Assembly (NCBI GenBank): GCA_035762545.1
Contig: DASTOM010000008.1
Span: 62,001 to 126,000 of the forward strand
DNA from: JANQRA01 sp035762545
Lineage (GTDB): Bacteria > Actinomycetota > Acidimicrobiia > Spongiisociales > ZC4RG35
Length of the DNA: 64,000 nucleotides
Direction of reading: 5' to 3'
Made by a program: the position numbers and the translations under genes. Below, in pieces: positions 1 to 7,095 of the stretch. The notes beneath the pieces are model-generated. The model saw only the letters and a list, made by a program, of their open reading frames with translations, was not told where the DNA came from and searched no databases. The stretch's first letter is position 1, and each line of letters starts with the position of its first letter.

Positions 1-31
1 CCCTACGCTGGCCTCCGGCGGTGGATAGGGC

Positions 32-961
32 ATGACAAAACGATCGATCGAACGAGAAGTCAGTGATGAGGCGATCCGCCAGTACCTGGACGGGATCGGG
101 ACCTACGACCTGCTGACAGCCGAGGACGAGGTCCGGCTCGCCAAGGCAATCGAGACCGGACGCAAGGCCGAGATCGCCCTCGAGAACGAGGAAGACCCCG
201 CCAAACGTCGCAAACTCGGCCAACTGGTCCGGGCTGGCGAAGAGGCCCGTCAGACCTTCATCCGCTCCAATCTCCGACTCGTCGTCTCCATCGCCAAGCG
301 GTACAACCGGGCCCGCCTCCCCTTCCTCGATCTCGTCCAGGAGGGGAATCTCGGGCTGATCCGTGCGGTCGAAAAGTTCGAGTACCGCAAGGGCTTCAAG
401 TTCTCCACATACGCCACCTGGTGGATCCGTCAGGCGATCACCCGGGCGATCGCGGACAAGAGCCGCACGATCCGGGTCCCGGTCCACATGATGGACACGA
501 TCAACCAGATGCAGACCGCCGAGGCCAACCTCACCAAGCGTCTTGGTCGTCAGCCCACCGATGACGAGCTCGCACACGAGTCCGGTCTCACCGTTCAGAA
601 GATCATCGACGCCCGCAAAGTCGCTCCCGAGCCGATCTCGCTCTTCGAGCCGGTCGGCGAGGACAACACGACTCTGGGCGACTTCATCGAGGATGTCGAA
701 GCCGCTGCCCCCTTCGAGCTGATCGCATCGAAGCTCAACATCGAACAGCTCCGCCATGTCCTCGACCGGCTCAACGAGCGAGAGCGCATCATCATCGAGA
801 TGCGCTACGGGCTCGGTGAGAGAGAGCCTGCGACCCTCGACGAGGTCGGCAGACACTTCAACGTCACCCGCGAGCGCATCCGTCAGATCGAGGCCAAGGC
901 CCTGGCCAAGATGCGTCACCCGTCCACCCCCGACGGGCTCCGCGAGCTCGCCGTCGGCTAG
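32..961 (+). CDS. RNA polymerase sigma factor, sigma-70 family (principal type)
   Basis: A 309-residue sigma-70 protein that directs RNA polymerase to promoters. Region 1.2 is seen near residues 10-45 (VSDEAIRQYLDGIGTYDLL). The region 2 core follows, with the promoter-melting and -10 reading segment FSTYATWWIRQAITRAI at about residues 125-145. Region 3 comes next, and region 4.2 ends in VTRERIRQIEAKALAKMRHP. There is no long N-terminal region 1.1, so it is shorter than classic RpoD and resembles the SigA/SigB (HrdB-like) class of actinobacteria. The ATG follows a purine-rich stretch (GGATAGGG). Whether it is the essential sigma or a close paralogue cannot be decided from this window. Confidence 0.95.
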   Translation: MTKRSIEREVSDEAIRQYLDGIGTYDLLTAEDEVRLAKAIETGRKAEIALENEEDPAKRRKLGQLVRAGEEARQTFIRSNLRLVVSIAKRYNRARLPFLDLVQEGNLGLIRAVEKFEYRKGFKFSTYATWWIRQAITRAIADKSRTIRVPVHMMDTINQMQTAEANLTKRLGRQPTDDELAHESGLTVQKIIDARKVAPEPISLFEPVGEDNTTLGDFIEDVEAAAPFELIASKLNIEQLRHVLDRLNERERIIIEMRYGLGEREPATLDEVGRHFNVTRERIRQIEAKALAKMRHPSTPDGLRELAVG

Positions 962-1001
962 ACGGGCTGCGGCGGCTGGCGGTCGGTCGAGCTTGTCGGG
1001 C

Positions 1002-1316
1002 TCAGGCCGACGCAACCAGCTCCTGCAACTTCCCCCGGTCCGCTTCCAGTGGTAGGTGAGCGTCGGCGTGCCGGGGGCGGCCACGTCCGCGACGACGGTG
1101 GAAGGTCTGGCCATCCCAGAAGATGACACCGCCCCAGACACCCCACTCGAGGTTCTCATCGAGTGCGATCTCCAGGCACCGAACCCGAACTGCGCATCCA
1201 GCACAGATCTCCTGGGCCCGGGCCAATTCCGATGGTTTCTCCGAGAAGAAGAGTTCGTGGCTCCCCTCCTCGGTACATCGGCCGTCTTGTTCTAGTTCTC
1301 TCAGTCTGTCGTTCAT
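1002..1316 (-). CDS. whiB7: WhiB7-like transcriptional regulator with AT-hook
   Basis: A 104-residue Wbl protein that should bind a [4Fe-4S] cluster and act with the principal sigma factor. The four cysteines are at 14, 38, 41 and 47 (CxxC then x5-C), followed by the Wbl turn GVWGG at 59-63. Near residues 74-82 it has the AT-hook core GRGRPR, which within the Wbl family is typical of WhiB7, the activator of intrinsic antibiotic resistance. The leader upstream has the features known from whiB7 genes: an AT-rich box next to the -35, an upstream ORF and an intrinsic terminator. WhiB7 identity is therefore inferred from both the protein and its leader. Confidence 0.9.
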   Translation of the reverse strand: MNDRLRELEQDGRCTEEGSHELFFSEKPSELARAQEICAGCAVRVRCLEIALDENLEWGVWGGVIFWDGQTFHRRRGRGRPRHADAHLPLEADRGKLQELVASA

Positions 1317-1354
1317 TGTCGAAAGTCCTCATGTGTGAGTGGTGTTGCGGCAAC

Positions 1355-1382
1355 AAAAAAGCCGCCGGAATCCGGCGGCCAC
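1355..1382 (-). terminator. Intrinsic terminator in the whiB7 leader (attenuator)
   Basis: On the minus strand the segment reads GCCGCCGG-ATT-CCGGCGGC and is followed by six Ts, a textbook intrinsic terminator with an 8-bp GC stem. It lies between the leader ORF and the whiB7 start, so it would end transcription before whiB7. Its 5' arm (1373-1382) is also complementary, through 10 pairs including one G-U, to 1417-1426 inside the leader ORF. That gives a mutually exclusive antiterminator. Confidence 0.85.
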
Positions 1383-1405
1383 ATCGGAATGGGAGTACTA
1401 CCCAA

Positions 1406-1519
1406 TCACATGACGAGCGGCCGCCGTCGCTGGGAATTCGGATCGGTGAGGCCATTAAGGGCACACGTCCAGAATTCCTTCACGGGAATGCCTGCGATGG
1501 ATCTACGCGGCATGATCAA
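1406..1519 (-). CDS. Leader peptide (upstream ORF) of whiB7
   Basis: A 37-codon ORF starting at TTG 1519, six bases after AAAGGAG (1532-1526). An in-frame ATG at 1513 gives a 35-residue alternative. It stops at TGA 1408-1406, about 25 nt before the terminator stem. The 3' part, with codons for consecutive arginines near 1417-1426, forms one arm of the antiterminator. A ribosome that translates to the stop would cover this arm and let the terminator form. A ribosome stalled earlier would free it. A second, ten-codon ORF begins at ATG 1535 and overlaps the first. Confidence 0.7.
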   Translation of the reverse strand: MIMPRRSIAGIPVKEFWTCALNGLTDPNSQRRRPLVM

Positions 1520-1545
1520 CGGGTGCTCCTTTCATCGACCTCTCC

Positions 1546-1585
1546 ATCATCGCTGAGCTATGCCAGGTCCGTCAAGGGAATTATT
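1546..1585 (-). promoter_or_regulatory. Predicted whiB7 promoter with AT-rich WhiB7-type box
   Basis: On the minus strand AATAATT (1585-1579) is followed by CCC, then TTGACG (-35, 1575-1570), an 18-base spacer and GATGAT (-10, 1551-1546). An AT-rich element about 3 bases upstream of the -35 is the known hallmark of WhiB7-activated promoters, so autoregulation is likely. Confidence 0.65.
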
Positions 1586-1645
1586 CGAAGCTTCCCCGCG
1601 GAGGCCAGTCGGACAGGATTCTGAGGCACGTAAGGTACGTCGGCG

Positions 1646-2104
1646 ATGTTCAGATTCATCTTCAGAGTCCTCAGACTGGCCGGCTTGGCCCTGCTGGGTA
1701 CAGCCGCAGCGGCCAAGCTGCTGCTCGAGTCGAACGCCGAGCCGACGACCGAGGAGATCGACCTGGTCTCGATCTTCGAGGGTCAGCATCTGGCCTCTGA
1801 GGCCAACCCGTTCTACGGAGGCAAGGTGATGGCGATGTTCGCCGGCGTCCTGCTCGACCTGCGGAAGGCGACACCCGCACCGACCGGGATCTACCTGGAC
1901 CTCGTGGTGGCGTGTGGAGCTGTGGCGATCGTCGTTCCGGAGGGCTGGAGAGTGAAGTTCGAAGGCAAGACCATCCTCGGCGGTTGGTCGGACGAGACCC
2001 GCACCTCTGCCGATGACGAGGTGCCGACCGTGCATCTCTCCGGAATCGTCTTCATGGGCGGGGTGCAGGCCGGCACCAAGGCCCCGGCCGGGGCGGCAGC
2101 GTGA
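1646..2104 (+). CDS. Membrane-anchored LiaF-like protein
   Basis: A 152-residue protein with one N-terminal hydrophobic segment (residues 4-28) and a soluble C-terminal domain. The repeated pattern MAMFAGVLLDLRKA ... VVPEGWRVKFEGKTILGG ... LSGIVFMGGVQ resembles the beta-helical C-terminal domain of LiaF-type cell-envelope stress proteins, where a run of small 'GG' turns is typical. Its role may be envelope sensing, but this rests on pattern similarity only. The stop overlaps the GTG of the next gene (GTGA), which implies translational coupling. Confidence 0.7.
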   Translation: MFRFIFRVLRLAGLALLGTAAAAKLLLESNAEPTTEEIDLVSIFEGQHLASEANPFYGGKVMAMFAGVLLDLRKATPAPTGIYLDLVVACGAVAIVVPEGWRVKFEGKTILGGWSDETRTSADDEVPTVHLSGIVFMGGVQAGTKAPAGAAA

Positions 2105-3324
2105 CGGTCCGAATCGAGGCGACCCGGCTGATCCCGGGGCGTGGCGATGTGGTCGATGACGCTGTGGTCGTCTTGGACGACACGATCACCTACGCAGGCC
2201 CCGTCTCGGACGCTCCCGAGACCAAAGACGCCGATGTGGTGAAGACCGAGACGGTGATGCCGGGGATGTGGGATTGCCACGGACATTTCACCGGCATCTA
2301 CGAGGCCAACATCGATGCGATCGTGGCGAACCGGCCCCAGGTGACCACGGCGCGCTCGGTGGGAGACGCGATGAACGTCCTCCAAGCCGGCTTCACCTCG
2401 ATCCGCGAAGTCGGCGGCGTGGGGATCTTCATCGGCGTGGCGATCGCAGAGGGACAGATCCCGGGCCCGAACATCTACGGCTCGGCGGCCACTCTCTCGA
2501 TGACCGCGGGCCACGGCGATCTCCACGGCATGCCGCTCCACATGGCACGGGAGGCGTTCGAGCGTCATTGGGGCGAGGACGGGATCGTCGACGGGCCCGA
2601 CGAAGCCCGCGCCGGAGTGCGGAGGATGCTTCGCGCCGGGGCGCGGGTGATCAAGATCCACGCCTCCGGCGGAGTCATGTCCCAGATCGATGACCCACAT
2701 CTGCCCCAGTTCAGCAAAGCCGAGCTCGAGGCGATCGTCGACGAAGCCACCCGCATGGAGGTCCTTGTGGCTGCCCACACCCATGGGAAGCGGGGAATGA
2801 TGGCGGCCATCGAGGCCGGGGTGAAGACTCTGGAGCACGGCACCTACCTCGACGAAGAGGTCGCCGACGCCATGGTGGAGAACGGCGTGATCCTCGTCCC
2901 CACCCGATTCATCGTCGAGTTTCTGGTTGCGGAAGGCGAGAAGAGGGGCATCCCGGAGTACGCCAAGCGGAAGATCGCAGTGACTGCGGAGAACCATCAG
3001 AACTCCATCTCCATGGCAGTCGACAAGGGCGTGAAGATCGCCATGGGGACCGACATCTTCGCCTCCGGCCTCTGGGGTCGGAATGCCGAGGAGTTGGGCC
3101 ATCTGGTCGGCTGCGGGATGACACCGCTCCAGGCGATCGAGACCGCTACCGCCAACGGCCCGGCAACTCTCGGACCGCAAGCCCCTAACTCGGGGCAGCT
3201 GAAGTCAGGAATGGACGCCGACGTGATCTGTGTCAGCGGGGACCCATCGTCCGATGTGTCAGTCCTCGCCGACCCCAGCAACGTCACCCACGTGTTCAAG
3301 GGTGGCGTCAGGTACAAGGGGTAG
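2101..3324 (+). CDS. Metal-dependent amidohydrolase family protein
   Basis: A 407-residue amidohydrolase of the imidazolonepropionase/prolidase-like group. The metal site is visible in order: HGHF (HxH at the first strand), KIHASGG with the candidate carboxylated lysine, AHTHG, LEHGT, and GTDIF with the terminal aspartate. The C-terminal strands (SGMDADVICVSGDP) rebuild the small beta domain. The substrate cannot be read from sequence; related enzymes cleave cyclic amides or X-Pro dipeptides. It starts with GTG overlapping the LiaF-like gene by four bases. The LacI-type gene begins within three bases of its stop, so the three probably form one transcript. Confidence 0.85.
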   Translation: MTVRIEATRLIPGRGDVVDDAVVVLDDTITYAGPVSDAPETKDADVVKTETVMPGMWDCHGHFTGIYEANIDAIVANRPQVTTARSVGDAMNVLQAGFTSIREVGGVGIFIGVAIAEGQIPGPNIYGSAATLSMTAGHGDLHGMPLHMAREAFERHWGEDGIVDGPDEARAGVRRMLRAGARVIKIHASGGVMSQIDDPHLPQFSKAELEAIVDEATRMEVLVAAHTHGKRGMMAAIEAGVKTLEHGTYLDEEVADAMVENGVILVPTRFIVEFLVAEGEKRGIPEYAKRKIAVTAENHQNSISMAVDKGVKIAMGTDIFASGLWGRNAEELGHLVGCGMTPLQAIETATANGPATLGPQAPNSGQLKSGMDADVICVSGDPSSDVSVLADPSNVTHVFKGGVRYKG

Positions 3325-3326
3325 GC

Positions 3327-4388
3327 CTGGCCGGAGCAGATCGAGCGCACCGGTCCGACGGGGTCACGTCGCTTCGTGACGTGGCCGACGCCGCCGGGGT
3401 GTCCATCTCCACGGCGTCCCGGGTCCTGTCCGGGTCATCCCACCCAGTGTCGCCGGCAACCCGGGATCGGGTTCTCGACACCGCGGACCGACTCGGCTTC
3501 GAGCCCAACCGGGTGGCCCGTGCCCTCGCCACCGCCCGCACCCAGACGATGGGGGTGGTCGTCCACGACATCTCCGACCCGTATTTCGCCGAAATCGTTC
3601 GTGGGATCGAGGATGTCGCCGGTCCCCGCGATTACGCCACCTTCATCTCCAGCGCCAACCGCGACCTCGCCGACGAGCTCGCCCTCATCCGAGCCTTCGC
3701 CGCCAACCGGGTGGATGCCATCGCACTGGTGGCGTCGGGGATCAACGACCCCGGGTACGAGCGGGAGGTGACCGGATTGCTCAGGCGTTACGAGGAGCGG
3801 GGAGGTGTCGTGGTCAAGCTCTCCGAGCACCCGTATGACGCTCCCGGGGTCCGGTACGACAACCTCACCGGCATGGCCGCCGTAGTCAACCATCTCCTCG
3901 CCCTGGGACACAGGCGCATCGCCCACATCTCCGGTCCGCCCGAGTTGATGGTGTCGGAGCAGCGGACCCAGGGATACCGAGATGCTCTCTCCGAGGCCGG
4001 TGTCGCCCCCGATCCGACACTGGAAGAGTGCGGATGGTTTTCGATGGATGGCGGTGCGGACGCAGCCGAGACGTTGATGGCGCGAGCCCGGCCGACGGCG
4101 ATCGTCGCCGGGAACGATCTGATGGCCATTGGGGCCTCGAGACGACTCCTCGACCTCGGCCACGGCGTGCCGGACCAGGTGTCGATTGCCGGATTCGACG
4201 ACATCGAGCTGTCCTCCTATGCCTCGGTCCCCCTGACCACCGTTCGGGTGCCACTCCGTGAACTGGGGCGGCTCGGCGCAGAGCGGATCCTGACCATCCT
4301 CGACGACGGTCCGGGGACGGCCTCGATGTCCGAGGCCCCTGTCGAGCTGGTGGTGCGCTCATCCACCGGACCGGTCCCGACGCACTGA
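3327..4388 (+). CDS. LacI-family transcriptional regulator
   Basis: The N-terminal helix-turn-helix TSLRDVADAAGVSISTASRVLSG is followed by a periplasmic-binding-protein-like ligand domain (TMGVVVHDISDPYFAEIVRGIE, DLMAIGASRRLLDLG, VSIAGFDDIELSSYASVPLTTVR). The first GTG (3381) would cut off helix 1, because the conserved TSLRDV codons start at 3366. No ATG, GTG or TTG lies upstream in frame before the previous gene. CTG at 3327, five bases after AAGGGG, is the only good start and gives 353 residues. A LacI-type palindrome at 4435-4448 just downstream suggests that it controls the following oxidoreductase. The ligand is unknown, probably a sugar or nucleoside. Confidence 0.9.
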   Translation: MAGADRAHRSDGVTSLRDVADAAGVSISTASRVLSGSSHPVSPATRDRVLDTADRLGFEPNRVARALATARTQTMGVVVHDISDPYFAEIVRGIEDVAGPRDYATFISSANRDLADELALIRAFAANRVDAIALVASGINDPGYEREVTGLLRRYEERGGVVVKLSEHPYDAPGVRYDNLTGMAAVVNHLLALGHRRIAHISGPPELMVSEQRTQGYRDALSEAGVAPDPTLEECGWFSMDGGADAAETLMARARPTAIVAGNDLMAIGASRRLLDLGHGVPDQVSIAGFDDIELSSYASVPLTTVRVPLRELGRLGAERILTILDDGPGTASMSEAPVELVVRSSTGPVPTH

Positions 4389-4392
4389 TCAC

Positions 4393-4421
4393 TTGGCCTT
4401 CGCCGTGACGGGTACTAAGTT
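4393..4421 (+). promoter_or_regulatory. Predicted promoter of the LLM oxidoreductase gene
   Basis: TTGGCC (4393-4398), a 17-base spacer and TAAGTT (4416-4421) form a sigma-70-type promoter ahead of the gene starting at 4498. Transcription would start near 4428, just before the palindrome at 4435-4448. Confidence 0.55.
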
Positions 4422-4434
4422 CCCTTCCGATTTA

Positions 4435-4448
4435 GGAAACCGCTTTCC
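4435..4448. promoter_or_regulatory. LacI-family-type operator
   Basis: GGAAACCGCTTTCC is an almost perfect inverted repeat with the central CG that LacI-family operators usually share. It lies about 7 bases after the predicted transcription start of the oxidoreductase gene, a position suited to repression. The likely binder is the LacI-type protein encoded immediately upstream. Confidence 0.6.
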
Positions 4449-4497
4449 GTCCTGTGCGGACAGGGGTTTTCGACGGACCCTTTGAGAGGAGCAGTCG

Positions 4498-5511
4498 ATG
4501 TCGAACGTAGAGCGTTTTGGGGTTTTCCTCCCCTCGTTCATCTGGCACGGAGACGGACCCGAACGCGCTCGTGGAATCAAGGACTTCTCCCGCCAGGTCG
4601 AAGACCTCGGATTCGAGTCGATCTTCATCACCGACCACTTGTTCGCCGCCCAGCAGTTCTACTCCGTCAACTTCCTCGAGCCCATTTCGGCTCTCTCCGT
4701 TGTCGCCGGAGTAACCGAGAGAGTGAAGATCGGCACCTCCGTGATGGTGCTGCCGATCCGGGAGCCGGTCCTGCTCGCCAAGCAGCTTGCGACGCTGCAC
4801 TTCCTCTCAGCGGGCAGGGCCATTCTCGGCGCCGGAATCGGCTGGTATCCGCCCGAGTACGCCGCCACCGGGGTCAAGAAGTCGGAACGTGGGGCCCGAA
4901 CCGATGAGATCCTCGACATCATCATGCCGCTGCTCGAAGGTCAGAAAGTCAGCTACGACGGCGAGTTCTACAAGATCGAGGACGTGGAGATCGAGCCGAT
5001 CCTCGACACCCGGCCCGAAGTTTGGATCGGCGGCGGCTCCCAGCTCGCCGACCCCGGCTCGCCCGATCTGCCTCGCTTCGTCGATGCCGTCAAGAAGCGG
5101 ATCCTCAAGTCGGAAGGCTGGATTCCCCGTCCCACCTGCCCACCTGAGGACATCGCCCGCGACTGGGCGGAACTCCAGCCGTATCTCCGGGAGCACGGTC
5201 GGGATCCATCGACCCTGACTGTGGCCCACGAGAACTTCCTCCATCTCGTGCTCACCAACGACCGGGAGAAGGCACTCGCCGAACAGCACGAGGCGATGCT
5301 GAAGGTGATGAGCAACGCTCGCGGTCCGGAGTACCTGGAGAAGGTCTATCTCTTCGGCACCCCAGACGACGTCGTCGAGTCCCTGCAGGCCCGTGTCGAC
5401 GCCGGGGTGCAGCGGTTCATGCTTCACACCATGACACCGGACCCCGGCCAGCTCGAGCATTGGGTGACCGAGATGATCGAGCACGTGCGCTTCCCCGACG
5501 ACAGCGACTGA
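4498..5511 (+). CDS. LLM-class (F420-type) oxidoreductase
   Basis: A 337-residue bacterial luciferase-like monooxygenase family protein. It has the typical N-terminal strand VERFGVFLPSF, the segment LGFESIFITDHLF, the core TERVKIGTSVMVLPIREPVLLAKQLATL with the non-prolyl cis-peptide region, and GRAILGAGIGWYPPEYAATG. Such enzymes use F420 or FMN. F420 is more likely in an actinomycetote, but the substrate is unknown. The ATG has a good AGGAG at 8 bases. aroE starts 7 bases after its stop, so the two are probably co-transcribed. Confidence 0.9.
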   Translation: MSNVERFGVFLPSFIWHGDGPERARGIKDFSRQVEDLGFESIFITDHLFAAQQFYSVNFLEPISALSVVAGVTERVKIGTSVMVLPIREPVLLAKQLATLHFLSAGRAILGAGIGWYPPEYAATGVKKSERGARTDEILDIIMPLLEGQKVSYDGEFYKIEDVEIEPILDTRPEVWIGGGSQLADPGSPDLPRFVDAVKKRILKSEGWIPRPTCPPEDIARDWAELQPYLREHGRDPSTLTVAHENFLHLVLTNDREKALAEQHEAMLKVMSNARGPEYLEKVYLFGTPDDVVESLQARVDAGVQRFMLHTMTPDPGQLEHWVTEMIEHVRFPDDSD

Positions 5512-5518
5512 CCGCCCG

Positions 5519-6337
5519 ATGGCTCGTGTCGGACTGATCGGCAACCCGCTCAAGCGGCCTCACTCCGCGATCATGCACAACGCCGCCTTCCAGCACTTCG
5601 GGATCGACGCCCACTACGACCTCATCGAGCTGCCGCCCGAGGACCTCGACGTGTTCTTCGATGAGACCCGTATCGGCGACTGGCTCGGCTTCAACGTGAC
5701 CGCCCCCCACAAACAGGAGGCGATCCGACGCTGTGACCGAACCACCGATTCCGCCGACCGGATCGGTGCCGTCAACACCGTGACCGTCGCCGATGGTGAG
5801 TTGCTGGGTTCCAACACCGATGCCCCCGGGTTTGCCCGCAGCGTCGCCGAAGACCTAGGAAGGGACATGACGGGGTTGGCAGTCGCAGTCGCCGGTGCCG
5901 GTGGCGCCGCCCGGGCTGTCGTGGCAGCCACCCTCGACGCCGGAGCGGAATCGGTCGCGGTCGGGGCCCGCCAGTTGTCCAGTGCCACGACGCTCGCCGC
6001 ACAGTTCGCCGACTCCCGGATCCAGCCCGTTGCCCTGGGACCCGACTTCGATGCGGCGCTGTCGGGGTGCGACCTCGCCGTCAACGCTACGACGGTCGGG
6101 ATGATCGACCCCGGGCTGGCCTTTGACCCGGCTCTTCTCCCCACTTCGGCGGCGGTCTTCGACCTGGTCTACGTGCCGGCACAGGGAGAGCTCGTGACCA
6201 GGGCCAGGGCCCGAGGTCTCGACGCCGTCAACGGCATCGGGATGCTCGTGGGTCAGGCCGAGATCGCCTTCGAGAGCTGGACCGGTGTCTCCGGAGCCGG
6301 CCCGGTGATGCGGGCCGCGCTCGACCCGATGGGCTAG
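5519..6337 (+). CDS. aroE: Shikimate dehydrogenase
   Basis: A 272-residue NADPH-dependent enzyme that reduces 3-dehydroshikimate to shikimate in aromatic amino acid synthesis. The substrate site is seen in LIGNPLKRPHSAIMHNAAF and in FNVTAPHKQEAI, which holds the catalytic lysine. GAVNTV and NTDAPGF follow. The nucleotide-binding glycine-rich loop is AGAGGAARAV, and the C-terminal GIGMLVGQAEIAFESWTG is typical. The length matches the family. Its stop and the stop of the convergent enoyl-CoA hydratase gene share the palindrome CTAG. Confidence 0.95.
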   Translation: MARVGLIGNPLKRPHSAIMHNAAFQHFGIDAHYDLIELPPEDLDVFFDETRIGDWLGFNVTAPHKQEAIRRCDRTTDSADRIGAVNTVTVADGELLGSNTDAPGFARSVAEDLGRDMTGLAVAVAGAGGAARAVVAATLDAGAESVAVGARQLSSATTLAAQFADSRIQPVALGPDFDAALSGCDLAVNATTVGMIDPGLAFDPALLPTSAAVFDLVYVPAQGELVTRARARGLDAVNGIGMLVGQAEIAFESWTGVSGAGPVMRAALDPMG

Positions 6338-7095
6338 AAGTCCGGCTCTCGCTTCTCGAAGAATGCCTTGGCGCCTTCGAGCATCTCGTCCGACGAGAAG
6401 ACCCGGTCGGTCCCTGACATCTCCAGTCCGAGACCATCGCTGAGGCTGAGACCGGCACCTCCGTCGATCACCCTCTTCGCCTCTCGGGTCGCCAGCGGGC
6501 CCCTCTTGGCGATCGCCGCCGCCATCTCGAGCGCGACCTTCTCCGCCTCACCCTGGGGCACCACCCGGTTGACCAGACCGATCTCGTGGGCGCGGCGGGC
6601 GTCGATGGGCTCACCCAGGAAGATGATCTCCTTGGCGACGCTGGAGCCCACCAGCCGGGGCAACCGCTGCGTGCCACCGGAACCGGGGATGACCCCGAGC
6701 GCCGTCTCGGGTAGACCCAGGTGCACCGTTTCGGAAGCGACCCGGAGGTCGCAACACAGGGCCAGCTCCAGGCCACCGCCGAAGGCATTTCCCTCCAGGG
6801 CGGCGAGGGTGGGTACGGGAAGTTGGGCCAGAGCCGTGTAGACGGCACCCTCCCTCTGTGATTTCATCTCGACTGCCCGGCCGTGTAGGGATTCGAACTC
6901 CTTGATGTCGGAACCGGCGCTGAACGACCGGTCGTTGCCGGCTACGACGACTGCCCTGAGCTCTTCGTCCCCGGCCAAGTCCTCCAAAGCTGTCTCCAGT
7001 TGAGTGGTGAGCTCGAGGGAGACCAGGTTCAGGGGAGGGTTGTTCAACCGGAGGACCGAGATCGGTCCCGGCTCGACGAGGACGAGGTCAGACAT
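6334..7095 (-). CDS. Enoyl-CoA hydratase/isomerase family protein
   Basis: A 253-residue crotonase-fold enzyme. The oxyanion-hole segment is FSAGSDIKEFESL. The two acidic positions used by hydratases are both present, in GGGLELALCCDLR and in HLGLPETALGVIPGSGGTQRLPRLVG. It probably hydrates enoyl-CoA esters in fatty acid or amino acid breakdown. The ATG at 7095 (MSDLVLVEPG) is preferred over an upstream start because the earlier frame is only the overlap with the CoA-transferase gene, whose last 8 bases it shares. It is co-transcribed with that gene and the SDR gene. Confidence 0.92.
   Translation of the reverse strand: MSDLVLVEPGPISVLRLNNPPLNLVSLELTTQLETALEDLAGDEELRAVVVAGNDRSFSAGSDIKEFESLHGRAVEMKSQREGAVYTALAQLPVPTLAALEGNAFGGGLELALCCDLRVASETVHLGLPETALGVIPGSGGTQRLPRLVGSSVAKEIIFLGEPIDARRAHEIGLVNRVVPQGEAEKVALEMAAAIAKRGPLATREAKRVIDGGAGLSLSDGLGLEMSGTDRVFSSDEMLEGAKAFFEKREPDF

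Noticed and set aside
1891..3180. Long minus-strand open frame opposite the amidohydrolase
   Set aside because: It mirrors the amidohydrolase gene, which has clear metal motifs; the antisense product is rich in His and Arg with no family pattern.
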